Notes under the pieces: generated by a model | Databases searched by the model: none | Told to the model about the DNA's origin: nothing | The model's input: the letters and a program-made list of their open reading frames with translations, nothing else | Shown: positions 1-9,602 of the stretch, piece by piece | Numbering within the stretch: position 1 is the first letter of the stretch | Layout of the letters: every line of letters begins with the position of its first letter | IMG/VR virus record: IMGVR_UViG_3300025133_000323 | Coordinates: 1-36,474 of that record | From: a virus | DNA: 36,474 nt | Reading direction: 5' to 3' (one strand) | Position numbers and translations under genes: made by a program

Positions 1-386
1 TGGCGACGTCCTGTTGCATAAGTGTCCCACCCTGCTGGTGTGGTAGGATATGTCGTAGAAGAAAACAGTTGGCGACTAATGGAAGCAGTCAAAGGGTAGG
101 ATCCGGTGATTATCGCTCCGTACGACTCTGTACTGTAATCCGCAGAGCTTACATTGGGGAAGGCCAACCAATTGCCATCCTTAATGAAATAAGGATAAAT
201 TAAATTACTGGTGCGGTCAACATTATATTCATAGAGGCTCGTGTACCCATCTTTAATATTGGCACCCAGATGGCGATTATTGTTATAATATATGGAATTA
301 TGATACATAGTGAAGACACTCTGAGGGTGTGTCTCCATACGGTTGGTGTAAATATCGTCCGGTCCAAATTTATGAAGATAAGGCAT
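1..386 (-). CDS. Phage tail structural protein, 3' end outside window
   Basis: An ATG at 386 opens a frame of 128 codons that runs off the left edge, so the C-terminus is missing. The N-terminus reads MPYLHKFGPDDIYTNRMETH, followed by aromatic and Asn-rich sequence (YHNSIYYNNN, SLYEYNVDR) and a Ser/Thr-rich stretch. The start is well supported: AGAAGGAG lies about ten bases upstream. From memory, the opening MPYLH.FGPDDI.xNR recurs in structural proteins of uncultured marine myoviruses, usually beside the type of gene found at 441-1502. The position at the end of a tail-gene run fits a virion component, possibly a fibre or adhesin part. No enzymatic motif is visible. The function is inferred from context only. 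Confidence 0.75.
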   Translation of the reverse strand, partial: MPYLHKFGPDDIYTNRMETHPQSVFTMYHNSIYYNNNRHLGANIKDGYTSLYEYNVDRTSNLIYPYFIKDGNWLAFPNVSSADYSTESYGAIITGSYPLTASISRQLFSSTTYPTTPAGWDTYATGRR

Positions 387-405
387 AGAAAAACTGCTCC
401 TTCTC

Positions 406-412
406 TAAATAG
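406..412 (-). promoter_or_regulatory. CTATTTA element upstream of the left-edge tail gene
   Basis: The minus strand reads GGCTATTTAGAGAAGGAG in the 54-base gap before the ATG at 386. The heptamer ends 19 bases before the start codon, and the Shine-Dalgarno sequence lies between them. The same heptamer occurs in three other gene junctions (2571-2577, 24403-24409, 33528-33534). Its enrichment in gaps is seen in the sequence; a role as promoter or processing signal is only a guess. It is not the canonical T4 late box TATAAATA on this strand. Confidence 0.3.
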
Positions 413-440
413 CCTGCTCTTCTAATATTGTGCCCGACTC

Positions 441-1502
441 TTAATAATCTAAGCGAACTCGAAGGGTTACTTCGTCCGCAGGGGTTTTCTTAAGCGGCTC
501 ACTTAGCTTGGCTACTGCCAATAGTTGGTTATCCGCATTGTAAAGCCCTACTGTAGTAATATAAGATACGGGAGTATCTGTTTTTACATCCTTCACTCGC
601 ATTTTACTATCGCTTAGATAAGTAGCGTTGCTGCTATAATTGAACTCCGTATTGCCGGCGCGACAGAAGTATATTGTGGAGTTAAGATCGGTGGTATTAT
701 TAAAAGACAGATCATAAAATCGATGGCGCATTGCATCACATGTCCCACTTATAGATCCGCTCACCAATAAGTCTGTGATCGAAGACCCGGCAGAATCCAT
801 GTCACATGCCACGCCGCCCAAATCAGCTTTAAAAACGGACGAGGTAAGAGCAACAATACCGGCTTGATAAAAGAGAAGTCCACAAGGCTGATCAGAAGAC
901 GCCATTGTGCTTCCGGATGCATAAAGAATATTGAACTCTCCTGCTGGGGAGTTGGTCTTGTATGCAGTAGAGTCTTTGTCATAAATTTTCAACTGGGTTG
1001 AAAAAGGAGCCGCATATCCGGATGCATTGCCGAGATAAAAGTTAAATCCTCCGCCGGACTGTTTCTGGATTTCATCCTTAGTAAGCAAGCGAGCAAGGTT
1101 AACATAAACCACTTCATTCATTTTGGTCGAAGGGGTTGTACTACCAAATGCGCCGTCGGAATCTAATCTCTGAATATTTCCAGAGGAATCATAGCCTGCT
1201 ACAAGCTGAGCTATTTCATTATAGAGGTCTTGTTTTTGGTTCTGTTGAACCAAGCCCGCAGAAGCCGTCAAGGATGAAACCGAAGAGTATCCGGCGGTCA
1301 AATCAAAAATATGATTAGCGGAAGAACTTAAATAAGGGTAGTCGTATACTGATTGAAACATTCCATGGGCATAATTTTTAATATTCTCGTCGCTATACGT
1401 GCCCGATACTATCGTACCTGTGACTGGGATAGCCTCGTGCAATTTTGTAAGATTCTGCTGAATGTCTGTTCCAGGGGTGAGTTTTTTAAAACTTGTAGCC
1501 AT
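441..1502 (-). CDS. Conserved phage tail structural protein (353 aa)
   Basis: A 353-residue protein with no membrane segment and no catalytic motif. It is rich in Ser, Thr, Asn and Tyr, as expected of a beta-rich virion protein. The N-terminus carries LHEAIPVTGTIVSGTYSDEN and HGMFQSVYDYPYLSSSANHI; the C-terminus carries ITTVGLYNADNQLLAVAKL followed by SEPLKK and ends in LRVRLDY. From memory, both ends are strongly conserved in tail-region proteins of uncultured marine myoviruses, which argues for a full-length gene. The start at 1502 is supported by AAGGA with a spacer of about seven to nine bases. It lies 24 bases after the 335-aa gene and 54 bases before the left-edge gene. Its exact place in the particle (baseplate rim, fibre connector) cannot be read from the sequence. 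Confidence 0.8.
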   Translation of the reverse strand: MATSFKKLTPGTDIQQNLTKLHEAIPVTGTIVSGTYSDENIKNYAHGMFQSVYDYPYLSSSANHIFDLTAGYSSVSSLTASAGLVQQNQKQDLYNEIAQLVAGYDSSGNIQRLDSDGAFGSTTPSTKMNEVVYVNLARLLTKDEIQKQSGGGFNFYLGNASGYAAPFSTQLKIYDKDSTAYKTNSPAGEFNILYASGSTMASSDQPCGLLFYQAGIVALTSSVFKADLGGVACDMDSAGSSITDLLVSGSISGTCDAMRHRFYDLSFNNTTDLNSTIYFCRAGNTEFNYSSNATYLSDSKMRVKDVKTDTPVSYITTVGLYNADNQLLAVAKLSEPLKKTPADEVTLRVRLDY

Positions 1503-1526
1503 GTTATTTTCCTTTTAGTTTACAGA

Positions 1527-2534
1527 TCAAGTCTTCTTCAAGAGCTTAAGAGGGACCTCGACACGATACCCTGTCTCTACACCGGTTATCCGTAGGACGG
1601 TATTGATATATTGATATGCAGTGGCTGACAGAGTAATATTGCCCCCGAGGTCAGTCCAGATAGTAGTCCCCGCTTCAGCAGTTTGTGTCGAACGTAAAGC
1701 AAAGACAAGACGAGTACCTAGGCGTCCTGTGGTTGTTGATCCGCCAATGGCAGAGTTTTCGACGCTTGCAGGAGTAGTATTGTAATTTATTTCGAAGTTG
1801 GGTGATACACCTTTTGACTCGTTAGAAACTATACCGGAGTTAGTTTGGGTTGCAAAATAACTGGCATCTTCCTGAAGAGTAAAGTAATAAGTGGCTATGT
1901 TATCAGAGTTGACACTGATGGGGCGAGCAAGGTTCGAGTTGTCACCCTGGGTCGTAGTAGCAATATTCAGGAGCCTGTTGTCAACCTCTACCATATAACG
2001 AGTCTCCACCAACTCAGAATCGGTAGTTCCCAAATAATCCAAGGAAAGGTCGCTTGTGTTCAAGCCATTATCAAAGACGAGTCGCGATTGGTTAGCTGCT
2101 CGGCGTGCGTCGGCGAAGCGTGTTCCGGTAATCTGATCTTTGGCAAGCTGATTGGCGGTGTCTGTGTCCGCAGCCACATAATATCCACCAATAGGAGCCG
2201 AGGGTAAAGAGCCGGTAGGGGTCCCCGCACCACTCAAAGTATTGAGCTTAATAACGGGCAAATACAACAAATCACTATTAGTATAAGTCAGGAGCTTGCT
2301 CTGTAAAGAAGCTGCTTTGTTCGTGAAAGCTTCAAAAACTGGAAGCTGAAGTATTCTTAAATCTTGGTATCCCGAAGAAGTAGTGGCAGTATAGAGTGAA
2401 TAATCTATCTCGTCGTCACTGAGTGCGAATTTAGTGATAGCAAAACTGCCATCGCCTTTGGCGAGCTTGGCTCGACCCACTTCCGTCAACACGGCGTCGA
2501 GTATAATATCCCCACTGTTATCTAAAAATGCCAT
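1527..2534 (-). CDS. Phage tail structural protein with conserved 'LDNSGDIILD' N-terminus (335 aa)
   Basis: A 335-residue protein opening MAFLDNSGDIILDAVLTEVG, then RAKLAKGDGSF and FALSDDEIDYSLY. This N-terminal module is, from memory, common in structural proteins of marine T4-like phages. It matches the 306-aa protein encoded at 9603-10523 in register (Leu12, Leu16, Thr17, Gly20, Lys23, Ala25, Gly27), so the two are probably diverged relatives at their N-termini. The remainder is Ser/Thr/Asn-rich and probably beta-structured; no enzyme motif is visible. The start is supported by AGAGGA six bases upstream. The 59-base leader is the longest gap in the window and holds two predicted hairpins and a CTATTTA element. 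Confidence 0.8.
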   Translation of the reverse strand: MAFLDNSGDIILDAVLTEVGRAKLAKGDGSFAITKFALSDDEIDYSLYTATTSSGYQDLRILQLPVFEAFTNKAASLQSKLLTYTNSDLLYLPVIKLNTLSGAGTPTGSLPSAPIGGYYVAADTDTANQLAKDQITGTRFADARRAANQSRLVFDNGLNTSDLSLDYLGTTDSELVETRYMVEVDNRLLNIATTTQGDNSNLARPISVNSDNIATYYFTLQEDASYFATQTNSGIVSNESKGVSPNFEINYNTTPASVENSAIGGSTTTGRLGTRLVFALRSTQTAEAGTTIWTDLGGNITLSATAYQYINTVLRITGVETGYRVEVPLKLLKKT

Positions 2535-2551
2535 AACTTTTCCTCTTTATA

Positions 2552-2589
2552 ACTGGGCAGCCAGTCTTATTAAATAGTATCCATTTAAT
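2552..2589 (-). promoter_or_regulatory. Structured leader: two hairpins and a CTATTTA element before the 335-aa gene
   Basis: The first hairpin on the minus strand pairs ATTAAATGG with CTATTTAAT (2581-2589 with 2569-2577) around a three-base loop, with one G-U pair. It starts four bases after the stop codon at 2594. The second pairs ACTGG with CCAGT (2561-2565 with 2552-2556) around a four-base loop. Neither is followed by a U-run, so this does not look like a Rho-independent terminator. A processing or stability element, or a promoter region, is possible. The pairing is visible in the sequence; the role is inferred. Confidence 0.35.
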
Positions 2590-2593
2590 GATT

Positions 2594-5500
2594 TCATTCA
2601 TTTATATCTCTTTGGGTAAAACTTAACTTAATGTCAAACTTTCGTCCCGTATCCCTTGAGGTCAACCGTACGATGAAATCTTTGTTAGCAATTGACTTTC
2701 CTATTTCGCTTCCCAGGTTCCGTATCCCGTGAGATTCACCGTCGTCGTCTACTTTATTTATAGGGTCCGATTGAATATCGGAAGGACCTATTTGCAAATA
2801 GCGTGTAAACTTGCGAGTGGGGACTTTGCGCGAAACAGGAACAAATTTATATTCCTCAATTTGAGGGAGACATTTACCCTTATCATATACTAAGCGTACT
2901 TCCTTTATGGGACTTGGGTTAGAGACATTACCATGAACATCATAAGCTACGCAGGTGTAATAGTACCTGACGTTAGGGTCTATATCATCGGTAAGATCAT
3001 AGGATGCCACCAGTTCCGACTCTACCATCTGAGGGTTTTTAGTTAGATCATAGGTTACCACATCTGCATTCTCCTCTTTATTGAAAGAGGCATATAAATC
3101 CTTATAAGAGACGACTGCGGTATTCAGGTGGGTAGTCCGCATTATTTTAACACGAACAATCTCTGTTAATGATTCGTTTTTGAATTGCAGGAATCCGCGG
3201 CGAAGCGGAAAATATTCCAAGTGGTGCTGATACCACCACTGACTGCTGTGGTCTCCCGGCTCAACATCTATGGTCCTAAGCGCGCCATCTTGTGTAAACT
3301 CGCCAACCGACAGGTCAACACCGACCTTTACTTGGCGATAATTTCCTTTCAGAGGATAAACCGTAAGATCTGGTGGGGGTGGCGGATAGTCTAAAATCTT
3401 GGTGGGAGTATAATATCGACCATTGGGCATCCAGTAACCTGTAAGAGGGGTACGGGTACGGCGAATTTTATCTTTATATAGTGAACTTTGGTAAATGGGG
3501 ACTTCATACAGATGAATAGAAGGAGAAGAGACGGAATAAGAGTCAAATGCAACGGGGTCAAACCCTGCCATACGATTCCGGGCATCATCAAATGGCTCCA
3601 ATTCCCTTTCAGCATCCTCGGCGGGAGGATTGAACTCCTCCAGATCGATTTGAGACTCATCCCCCACTCCGACGTGCATCCAAGATGGCAACCTAAAGGT
3701 ACGATTGCGGGGTGCAGGGAGGATAATCGATCTATAATTCGTAGTATAGACAATCCGATACTCATATAAATCATAAGTATAAGAGGTGTCGTATTTGACC
3801 TGAGAATCTACATATTCGAACATCCTATCGCGGCTTTGATTATTGCCCGGATTACCAAGTAGACCATTGGCTACATATATTTCCTGCATCACCGCGCCAT
3901 CCTGATTTTTCTTAATTATCTTATAAGCTAAAGCCTCGGATGGTGTTGCTGGTCCTCTCAAATTATTTGTTAAATAGTCAGTATAGTTTAAAAACTGCTG
4001 CTTGGCTATATTCCCTAGGTCTGCCCTAAAAGACGTTTGGAGTGCTGTTTTTTGAGATGCGCTGGGTTTTGCTCCGGTTAAAACGTCCAGTCCGCGCTCC
4101 GTTAAAACCAGAGGCGTCATAACATATTTGGACGGAGAAAGTGCGGCATCTTGGAGATCGATATGGCTCAATATTCTCGATATAGGTGTTCGTCTAAGTG
4201 GGAGGGTGTCATATTTAGACACTTGTAAATTATTCCCTATATACGAAGCTTTACTTGGATTTCCAGCAGAACTTTTCAGGGCTCGAATAAACAGAGGATT
4301 GTTGGTAGTTAAAGTTGTTTCAGGAGGAGCGGATGTTCCCGGAAAAGCTAAGCGAATAGCGTCTAAAATTATAGAACTAATTTGGTGAGGAGGGGGGGCG
4401 TCTTGAACCTCTACTGTATTCATCGCCATAGTAGCCGGTCCTGGGCTCTCCATCTGGAATTTGACCGTATTAGTCATTGGGAAAAACTTAACCTTATCTT
4501 TTAGGAGTTCCACGTCAGCAGCCGGCACTAAGAGAGCCTTTTGTTCTTTCATCATTTGTTCTTGTCGATTAAGGGTAGCGCCGGGTGCCGAGGAACTAAG
4601 AGCGGGTACAGTGTCGCTATAAGTGTTTAGATACGAACGAATACTTTCGTCTGTATCGTCGAGCACAAAAGAATTTTGCATAGTTAAAAGAGGCTTATAG
4701 TAATTCTCTAAATATTCACGTCCCTTGCTCGCTTTGTCTCCTGGAGAGGAATCGGCGGGCGGTGGATCCCACTTAGATGGTACTCCTCCGTTCATACCCA
4801 GTGATTGATTACAGATTTTGTAAATATACCGATTTGGGAGAACTCCTTCAGGAACGTTAGATCCTGAAATGGTTTCTTCGTATTTTTCATGGTAAAATAG
4901 ATAATCGGGATCAGTAGAGGCACCACCATCATCATTACTTAAACTTCGATCCAGATAAGGGTAAGTGAAATAATTTCGTACGAAAGGGACCTCCTGCACG
5001 AATCTAAATTCATTGTGGTCGGAGTACGCGGCAGGGTCCAACAAATTGCGGTATTCTGATGTGTGAGCCAATGCAAGGGCCTCGTAAATATCCCCCAACG
5101 ACTCGCGCACTTCTTCCATTGCCCGCAACACAGCATCAGCCAAGACCATTATATTGTGGGCGGCCCACGCCGGGGGATCAATTTGAGCAGCCCGACTTAT
5201 AATCCAGTTCCAGCCTGCGCGGGGGCGATTGCCTGTCCAAATGCCGACAACGTTGGCTTGGGACTGGTTATCGCGGAGTCCGACAAATAGCCGAAGCAAA
5301 TCTCCAAGAGACGCATTCTCGCCCAGAGCCTCGGCCCACTCATCTTCATCTTGGGATACGTTTCCATGAGTGTGTTGATAGTTCCGCAGCGCATCTTCTG
5401 TGTACTGAACCGCGTCAACGGTTAGCAGTCCGTTGCGCCGGTCAGCAATTGGGGAGAGAAATTTATTAACCGCTTGAATATGGGAACCGTGGGAAGATAC

Positions 5501-5998
5501 CAAGGGGATCCCATCAAGAAACTCGTGAATATAGGGAGAACCCAAAAGGAAAATGCATCCTCGGATAGTAGCAGAATAGGTATCCCGTGAAAAACTATAC
5601 CAATTTCCGCTGGGGACAAAACGCGGAAGGGACTTTTGAAATATATAAGGATTAGGAGAACCTCCTGCTGTTAACGTCTCTGTGCCGCCGGGCTCATACT
5701 TAAGAGAGGTTGCCCACTCATGAATAAGTCGGCGGTCTACACTATTAGCAATGGATGTTGTACTCAGACCACTACCCATGTATCCCCCCAAAGACCATCG
5801 AACGCGTTCATGTTGTTGAGTATTATCATCCGTGCGAGAAGATTCGATCAGAGTGAGGTGGTCGGCACCAAGTCCATAAAGCGCAGGTGGACGCGCTGGG
5901 CCATTCCTCTTGTTTTGATAATAGGACATAAAGGGGTCGAGGCGAGTGGTTGGAGCCACTGCATAAACTTTTATAGTACTTTTCGGAGAATAACTCAT
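2594..5998 (-). CDS. Large virion structural protein with C-terminal fibronectin-III-like segment (1134 aa)
   Basis: An 1134-residue protein without a recognisable enzymatic domain. The body is rich in Pro, Tyr and Asn with many short loops. Around residues 935-1045 a segment resembles a fibronectin type III fold, with the pattern RYYYTCVAYDVHGNVSNPS, where a Tyr-rich strand is followed by a turn and SNPSPIKEV. The last part (ending TGRKFDIKLSFTQRDINE) also looks beta-rich. The start at 5998 has AGG seven bases upstream and lies 20 bases after the 1190-aa gene. FnIII-like segments are common in tail and baseplate proteins and often mediate weak carbohydrate or protein contacts. I do not recognise a T4 equivalent; an outer baseplate or fibre-attachment protein is a contextual guess. 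Confidence 0.75.
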   Translation of the reverse strand: MSYSPKSTIKVYAVAPTTRLDPFMSYYQNKRNGPARPPALYGLGADHLTLIESSRTDDNTQQHERVRWSLGGYMGSGLSTTSIANSVDRRLIHEWATSLKYEPGGTETLTAGGSPNPYIFQKSLPRFVPSGNWYSFSRDTYSATIRGCIFLLGSPYIHEFLDGIPLVSSHGSHIQAVNKFLSPIADRRNGLLTVDAVQYTEDALRNYQHTHGNVSQDEDEWAEALGENASLGDLLRLFVGLRDNQSQANVVGIWTGNRPRAGWNWIISRAAQIDPPAWAAHNIMVLADAVLRAMEEVRESLGDIYEALALAHTSEYRNLLDPAAYSDHNEFRFVQEVPFVRNYFTYPYLDRSLSNDDGGASTDPDYLFYHEKYEETISGSNVPEGVLPNRYIYKICNQSLGMNGGVPSKWDPPPADSSPGDKASKGREYLENYYKPLLTMQNSFVLDDTDESIRSYLNTYSDTVPALSSSAPGATLNRQEQMMKEQKALLVPAADVELLKDKVKFFPMTNTVKFQMESPGPATMAMNTVEVQDAPPPHQISSIILDAIRLAFPGTSAPPETTLTTNNPLFIRALKSSAGNPSKASYIGNNLQVSKYDTLPLRRTPISRILSHIDLQDAALSPSKYVMTPLVLTERGLDVLTGAKPSASQKTALQTSFRADLGNIAKQQFLNYTDYLTNNLRGPATPSEALAYKIIKKNQDGAVMQEIYVANGLLGNPGNNQSRDRMFEYVDSQVKYDTSYTYDLYEYRIVYTTNYRSIILPAPRNRTFRLPSWMHVGVGDESQIDLEEFNPPAEDAERELEPFDDARNRMAGFDPVAFDSYSVSSPSIHLYEVPIYQSSLYKDKIRRTRTPLTGYWMPNGRYYTPTKILDYPPPPPDLTVYPLKGNYRQVKVGVDLSVGEFTQDGALRTIDVEPGDHSSQWWYQHHLEYFPLRRGFLQFKNESLTEIVRVKIMRTTHLNTAVVSYKDLYASFNKEENADVVTYDLTKNPQMVESELVASYDLTDDIDPNVRYYYTCVAYDVHGNVSNPSPIKEVRLVYDKGKCLPQIEEYKFVPVSRKVPTRKFTRYLQIGPSDIQSDPINKVDDDGESHGIRNLGSEIGKSIANKDFIVRLTSRDTGRKFDIKLSFTQRDINE

Positions 5999-6018
5999 AA
6001 ATTTACCTATATTCCTTT

Positions 6019-9000
6019 TTAATACTTAGTCTGGGCGGTAGAATACAGCACCACTGGGGTATTTCTCTCTTCGACGTCTGTTGGTTCCTCATCCTCGAAT
6101 GTTGACTGGTCAATGATAAAATATTGATTATATATGGGCAAATTTAACACGTCGGCTACCTCGCCATAACTGGTCTGAAGGTATACATCACACGCTTCTC
6201 CCGAGGGCAATAAATCCCTATACTCGATTTTAGTCAATGGGCTAACGCGGCATAACATTTTCTCACCGGGAGCAAGATTTTCTGTGACACCAGCCGAGAA
6301 AGGAATCCATTGATCGAGTACCACGTTGGGGTCACTGTTCTCTCCTGTGCGACCGAATCGGCTTAAGCACTCAACTGTTCCCAGTTGCTTATAATTAAGC
6401 CAAAAAGCCAAGAATTTAGAATACATCTTCATGGGATCCAACGTTGTTCCGTATGCTGGCTGATCTAAACCTGACTCCCAAAAACTCACCGCTTGATCTA
6501 AGTTGTTTGACTTATTTTTATCATCTAAAATAGGGCGAGTCGCATTGTATGGCCCACGTAACGAATTTGGAAATAAGAGCGCATCGGCGCTTGAAGCAGC
6601 TACTACCATCATACTCTTAAGTTGGAAAGGTAGTCCATTAAATATCCCTTCGATCATCTCACGCACGTTAATATTATTAACTCCAAATGCATTAACCAGA
6701 CCCCGCATTGAATTAAAATCCATATCTTGATAGGTTACGTCCAGATTAATTTTACTATCTACGGACATTTCGCCGAAAATAGCAAAAGGGAATTTTAGAG
6801 GGCGTTGAAACTCTGCCTGTATGGTTTGTGATTTGTTTGCACTTTCCTTGTCTTCAGTTAAATTAGTAAGTGTGGCATCCACTTCAGATACATATGTATC
6901 CAGGGCAGGGAAGCCACTACCCAACCCACCAACGATAGAAGGGACGGCCAAGGGTCCCGGCAAATAAGGAACAGCGGATGTCAAGCCTGCGGTGGGCTCA
7001 TATTCTCCGGACATTATATGGGGGGGAGAATATTGCGGAGTTAAAGTTGAATCCAGTAAGGTTCCATGAGTTTGCCCTAAGTCTGCGACCACAGATGAAT
7101 ATAAACTCTCTTCACCCAGGGTAGAACAGTCATCCTGTGGGGCTCTGTCGCTTTCGGCAACAACAGGAGCCCCGTAAAAAAGTTGAGAGATTGCAGTTCG
7201 AGTTCGAACCAAATCCACGAAAAGATCAGCATACCTATCCAAATCATAATAGACGTAAGAAGCGCCTCTTCTTTGGAGGGAAGAAATCTGATCCAGTGGC
7301 TTCCGAGATGGTGTTATGATAGTTCGCGGACTCAAATAAGTCATATTTGTGGGAATGATATTTGCCGGGTTGGGTATCGTAGTAATTGAGTCTATGGTTA
7401 CTGGTGATGGTTGAGCCGAAGGTTGAAAGTATTTGTTAAATTCTAAAGAAAAGCGTTGAAAAATGTCAGGTATCTGCATTCTTAACAGTCCGGATGCATC
7501 TTTCTGTTTATCTTGTTGATCGTGAGAAAAAATAAAATCTTGTCCATAACCCACCTGAGCGGATGGATTAAGGATCTGGGAGAAATTATGCTCCCCTTGA
7601 ACGATTGGGTACAGTGTCTGTTTCAAACCCACGGACTCCAGCGCAAATAGTTTCGTAGTGTGTGTGTCCCCGAGAGGATTGCCGGGAAAGACACTCTTGA
7701 GTTTATTAAAATAAAGATTTATACCTAAATTTAACATATTTTGAATTTCTGTCAGCCACCGAAGAGGCATATTAGAAGATAAGGCTCGAACAGAATCCAT
7801 ATATGGCGTTATATTTATTGGATCGCCTGGAAGAGTATCATTGAGGATTTCTGCATACTCCTCCAACATCTTGAGAATAAAAGAATCATATCTCTCATTG
7901 GTATTATCAAAGTTTAAAGTGTGGCTGCTCAGTGAGGTAAGAACGACCCCTTCAGCCGCTGAATGAGGATGGATGTCCATAAGGTGAGAATAGAGATGAT
8001 TCAATGCTGTCTGAAAAGAGAAAAGTTTTTTAACTATGTATCTCAAGTAGTCTGGAGCAGCATCATATGCTTCAATATCTACGCTATAATAAATTGAGTT
8101 CTTATTGTTGGTGTCTAAATGGTCGGTGCCTTCATAAAATTTAATTTTAGCCAGAGATTTAAACCCTACAATCCCTTTAATCTCTTGGGGGTTAGAAACA
8201 TATTCTGCCCTATATGTTGCGTCGGGCGTTCGGGGGGAAAGATGGGCGCTCGTACTCACATCATTACCAGGCATTGTGGCGGTCTGGTCGCATATATGTC
8301 TCTTTATCTTAATGGATCTAATGTTTGACCGCATCGGTGGAAATTTCTCTGGATTCATATCAGCAGAAATAGGAGACAGTAATTTGGTAGCCATAGAATT
8401 ATTAGAATAGAAATAGGGCAACACACTTTTGGACTTTAAAAATTCTGCTTGGTTAACAGCAAAACTAAAACGAACTGATTTATTGTGGTCAACCGTGGCC
8501 CATAACTTTGAATAAGGCGCATTGTCCTGGAAAAGTCCTGCAAGTTCAGAATTTGCCTCACTAATCACATTCTTGGGTGGATTGAAAAAACTATTCCATC
8601 CTGTGGTAATTTTCTCCCGCACACTGGCTGCGGTCTGATTGTCTAAAATATGTAAAAGACCCCTATGAGGGGCGTAAAGAGCGGCAGTATTAGCCGGGCG
8701 CATCCGGACCAAGAGTCGGTCGGTAGTAGCAGGTGCCCACAAACTCTGGATTCCTTTGAGGTTTATGGCAACAATTGGAGTAATGGGTACGCCAAGAGCT
8801 ACGCCGCCATCGCTATCAACACGAGAAGGCACATAGGCGTAAACATAGAGACTGAGTTGTTGTATTTCTTCTATGGTCTGTCCGACAAAAGGAATAGTAA
8901 CCGGGGTTAAAAAGATTCTATCAGTCGCGGTGCCTCTTGAAGTTTTATTGAGTATATCGTTGACCAACGACCCATTAATTGACTTTCGTGCCGAGGAAGA

Positions 9001-9591
9001 AACAGTGTCTAAAATATCTTGAGGGGACTGAGGCGGTGCCGGTACGACCAGAGGTACGGATATTCCACCGTCTGACGATAGTTCTAAAATATTACCATTA
9101 GTATCTCGCGCAGCCAAATCCAACAAAGGGCTGTCATACATGACAACTCCTTTAGAGAGAGCTTTCCCAGTGCCCACAGGGGTTTGAGGAGTGACAAACA
9201 TATTTGTAACCACTTGTGATGCTACACTATAAGGCGAGACGGGATTAGTGGACGACATATATTGTTGGTTGTCGAGAGATAAACTTCTTCTTATAAATTT
9301 GGTAAACATCTCCGGAGAAACTTCTATCGCCGCGGTCGTTGTTTGTTCCGCCAGTAAATATTCATTAAACCTCTGGGTGATAAAATCTAAAGAGGTCGAT
9401 GACGTTGAAGTGGTGGCTACAAAACATCTTAGCCGAATACCTCGTAAAAGATTTAAGGTTTGCTCGTCTGGGACAGTTTTTTTGTAGGCGCTCCAATTTA
9501 CAGTAAGAGAGAAATTAGGCTGTCCAACACTCGGCGTGCTTTCTGATGTGATCGATTCGAAACGAATATTTTTAATAATATCTAATAGCAT
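6019..9591 (-). CDS. Large virion structural protein, unknown family (1190 aa)
   Basis: A long frame encoding about 1190 residues. The frame is open back to 9648, but that start would overlap the preceding gene by 46 bases and add an atypical N-terminus. The internal ATG at 9591 is preferred: it lies 11 bases after the preceding stop, has GGGA about eight bases upstream, and gives a sensible N-terminus (MLLDIIKNIRFESITSES). The protein has many Ser/Thr/Pro-rich stretches, a likely helical segment near residue 530-600 (for example LRYIVKKLFSFQTALNHLY), and no signal peptide, transmembrane segment or catalytic motif. It sits between the 306-aa and 1134-aa structural genes, so a tail or baseplate role is inferred. 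I do not recognise the family. Confidence 0.72.
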   Translation of the reverse strand: MLLDIIKNIRFESITSESTPSVGQPNFSLTVNWSAYKKTVPDEQTLNLLRGIRLRCFVATTSTSSTSLDFITQRFNEYLLAEQTTTAAIEVSPEMFTKFIRRSLSLDNQQYMSSTNPVSPYSVASQVVTNMFVTPQTPVGTGKALSKGVVMYDSPLLDLAARDTNGNILELSSDGGISVPLVVPAPPQSPQDILDTVSSSARKSINGSLVNDILNKTSRGTATDRIFLTPVTIPFVGQTIEEIQQLSLYVYAYVPSRVDSDGGVALGVPITPIVAINLKGIQSLWAPATTDRLLVRMRPANTAALYAPHRGLLHILDNQTAASVREKITTGWNSFFNPPKNVISEANSELAGLFQDNAPYSKLWATVDHNKSVRFSFAVNQAEFLKSKSVLPYFYSNNSMATKLLSPISADMNPEKFPPMRSNIRSIKIKRHICDQTATMPGNDVSTSAHLSPRTPDATYRAEYVSNPQEIKGIVGFKSLAKIKFYEGTDHLDTNNKNSIYYSVDIEAYDAAPDYLRYIVKKLFSFQTALNHLYSHLMDIHPHSAAEGVVLTSLSSHTLNFDNTNERYDSFILKMLEEYAEILNDTLPGDPINITPYMDSVRALSSNMPLRWLTEIQNMLNLGINLYFNKLKSVFPGNPLGDTHTTKLFALESVGLKQTLYPIVQGEHNFSQILNPSAQVGYGQDFIFSHDQQDKQKDASGLLRMQIPDIFQRFSLEFNKYFQPSAQPSPVTIDSITTIPNPANIIPTNMTYLSPRTIITPSRKPLDQISSLQRRGASYVYYDLDRYADLFVDLVRTRTAISQLFYGAPVVAESDRAPQDDCSTLGEESLYSSVVADLGQTHGTLLDSTLTPQYSPPHIMSGEYEPTAGLTSAVPYLPGPLAVPSIVGGLGSGFPALDTYVSEVDATLTNLTEDKESANKSQTIQAEFQRPLKFPFAIFGEMSVDSKINLDVTYQDMDFNSMRGLVNAFGVNNINVREMIEGIFNGLPFQLKSMMVVAASSADALLFPNSLRGPYNATRPILDDKNKSNNLDQAVSFWESGLDQPAYGTTLDPMKMYSKFLAFWLNYKQLGTVECLSRFGRTGENSDPNVVLDQWIPFSAGVTENLAPGEKMLCRVSPLTKIEYRDLLPSGEACDVYLQTSYGEVADVLNLPIYNQYFIIDQSTFEDEEPTDVEERNTPVVLYSTAQTKY

Positions 9592-9602
9592 AATAAATCC
9601 CG

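Noticed and set aside
2552-2589. Rho-independent terminator between the 1134-aa and 335-aa genes
   Set aside because: Hairpins are present, but no U-run follows either stem on the minus strand.
2755-2762. TATAAATA on the minus strand, the T4 late promoter box
   Set aside because: It lies inside the 1134-aa gene about 220 bases before the next start. Another copy at 22886-22893 is inside the gp6-like gene. With this base composition one or two chance matches per strand are expected.
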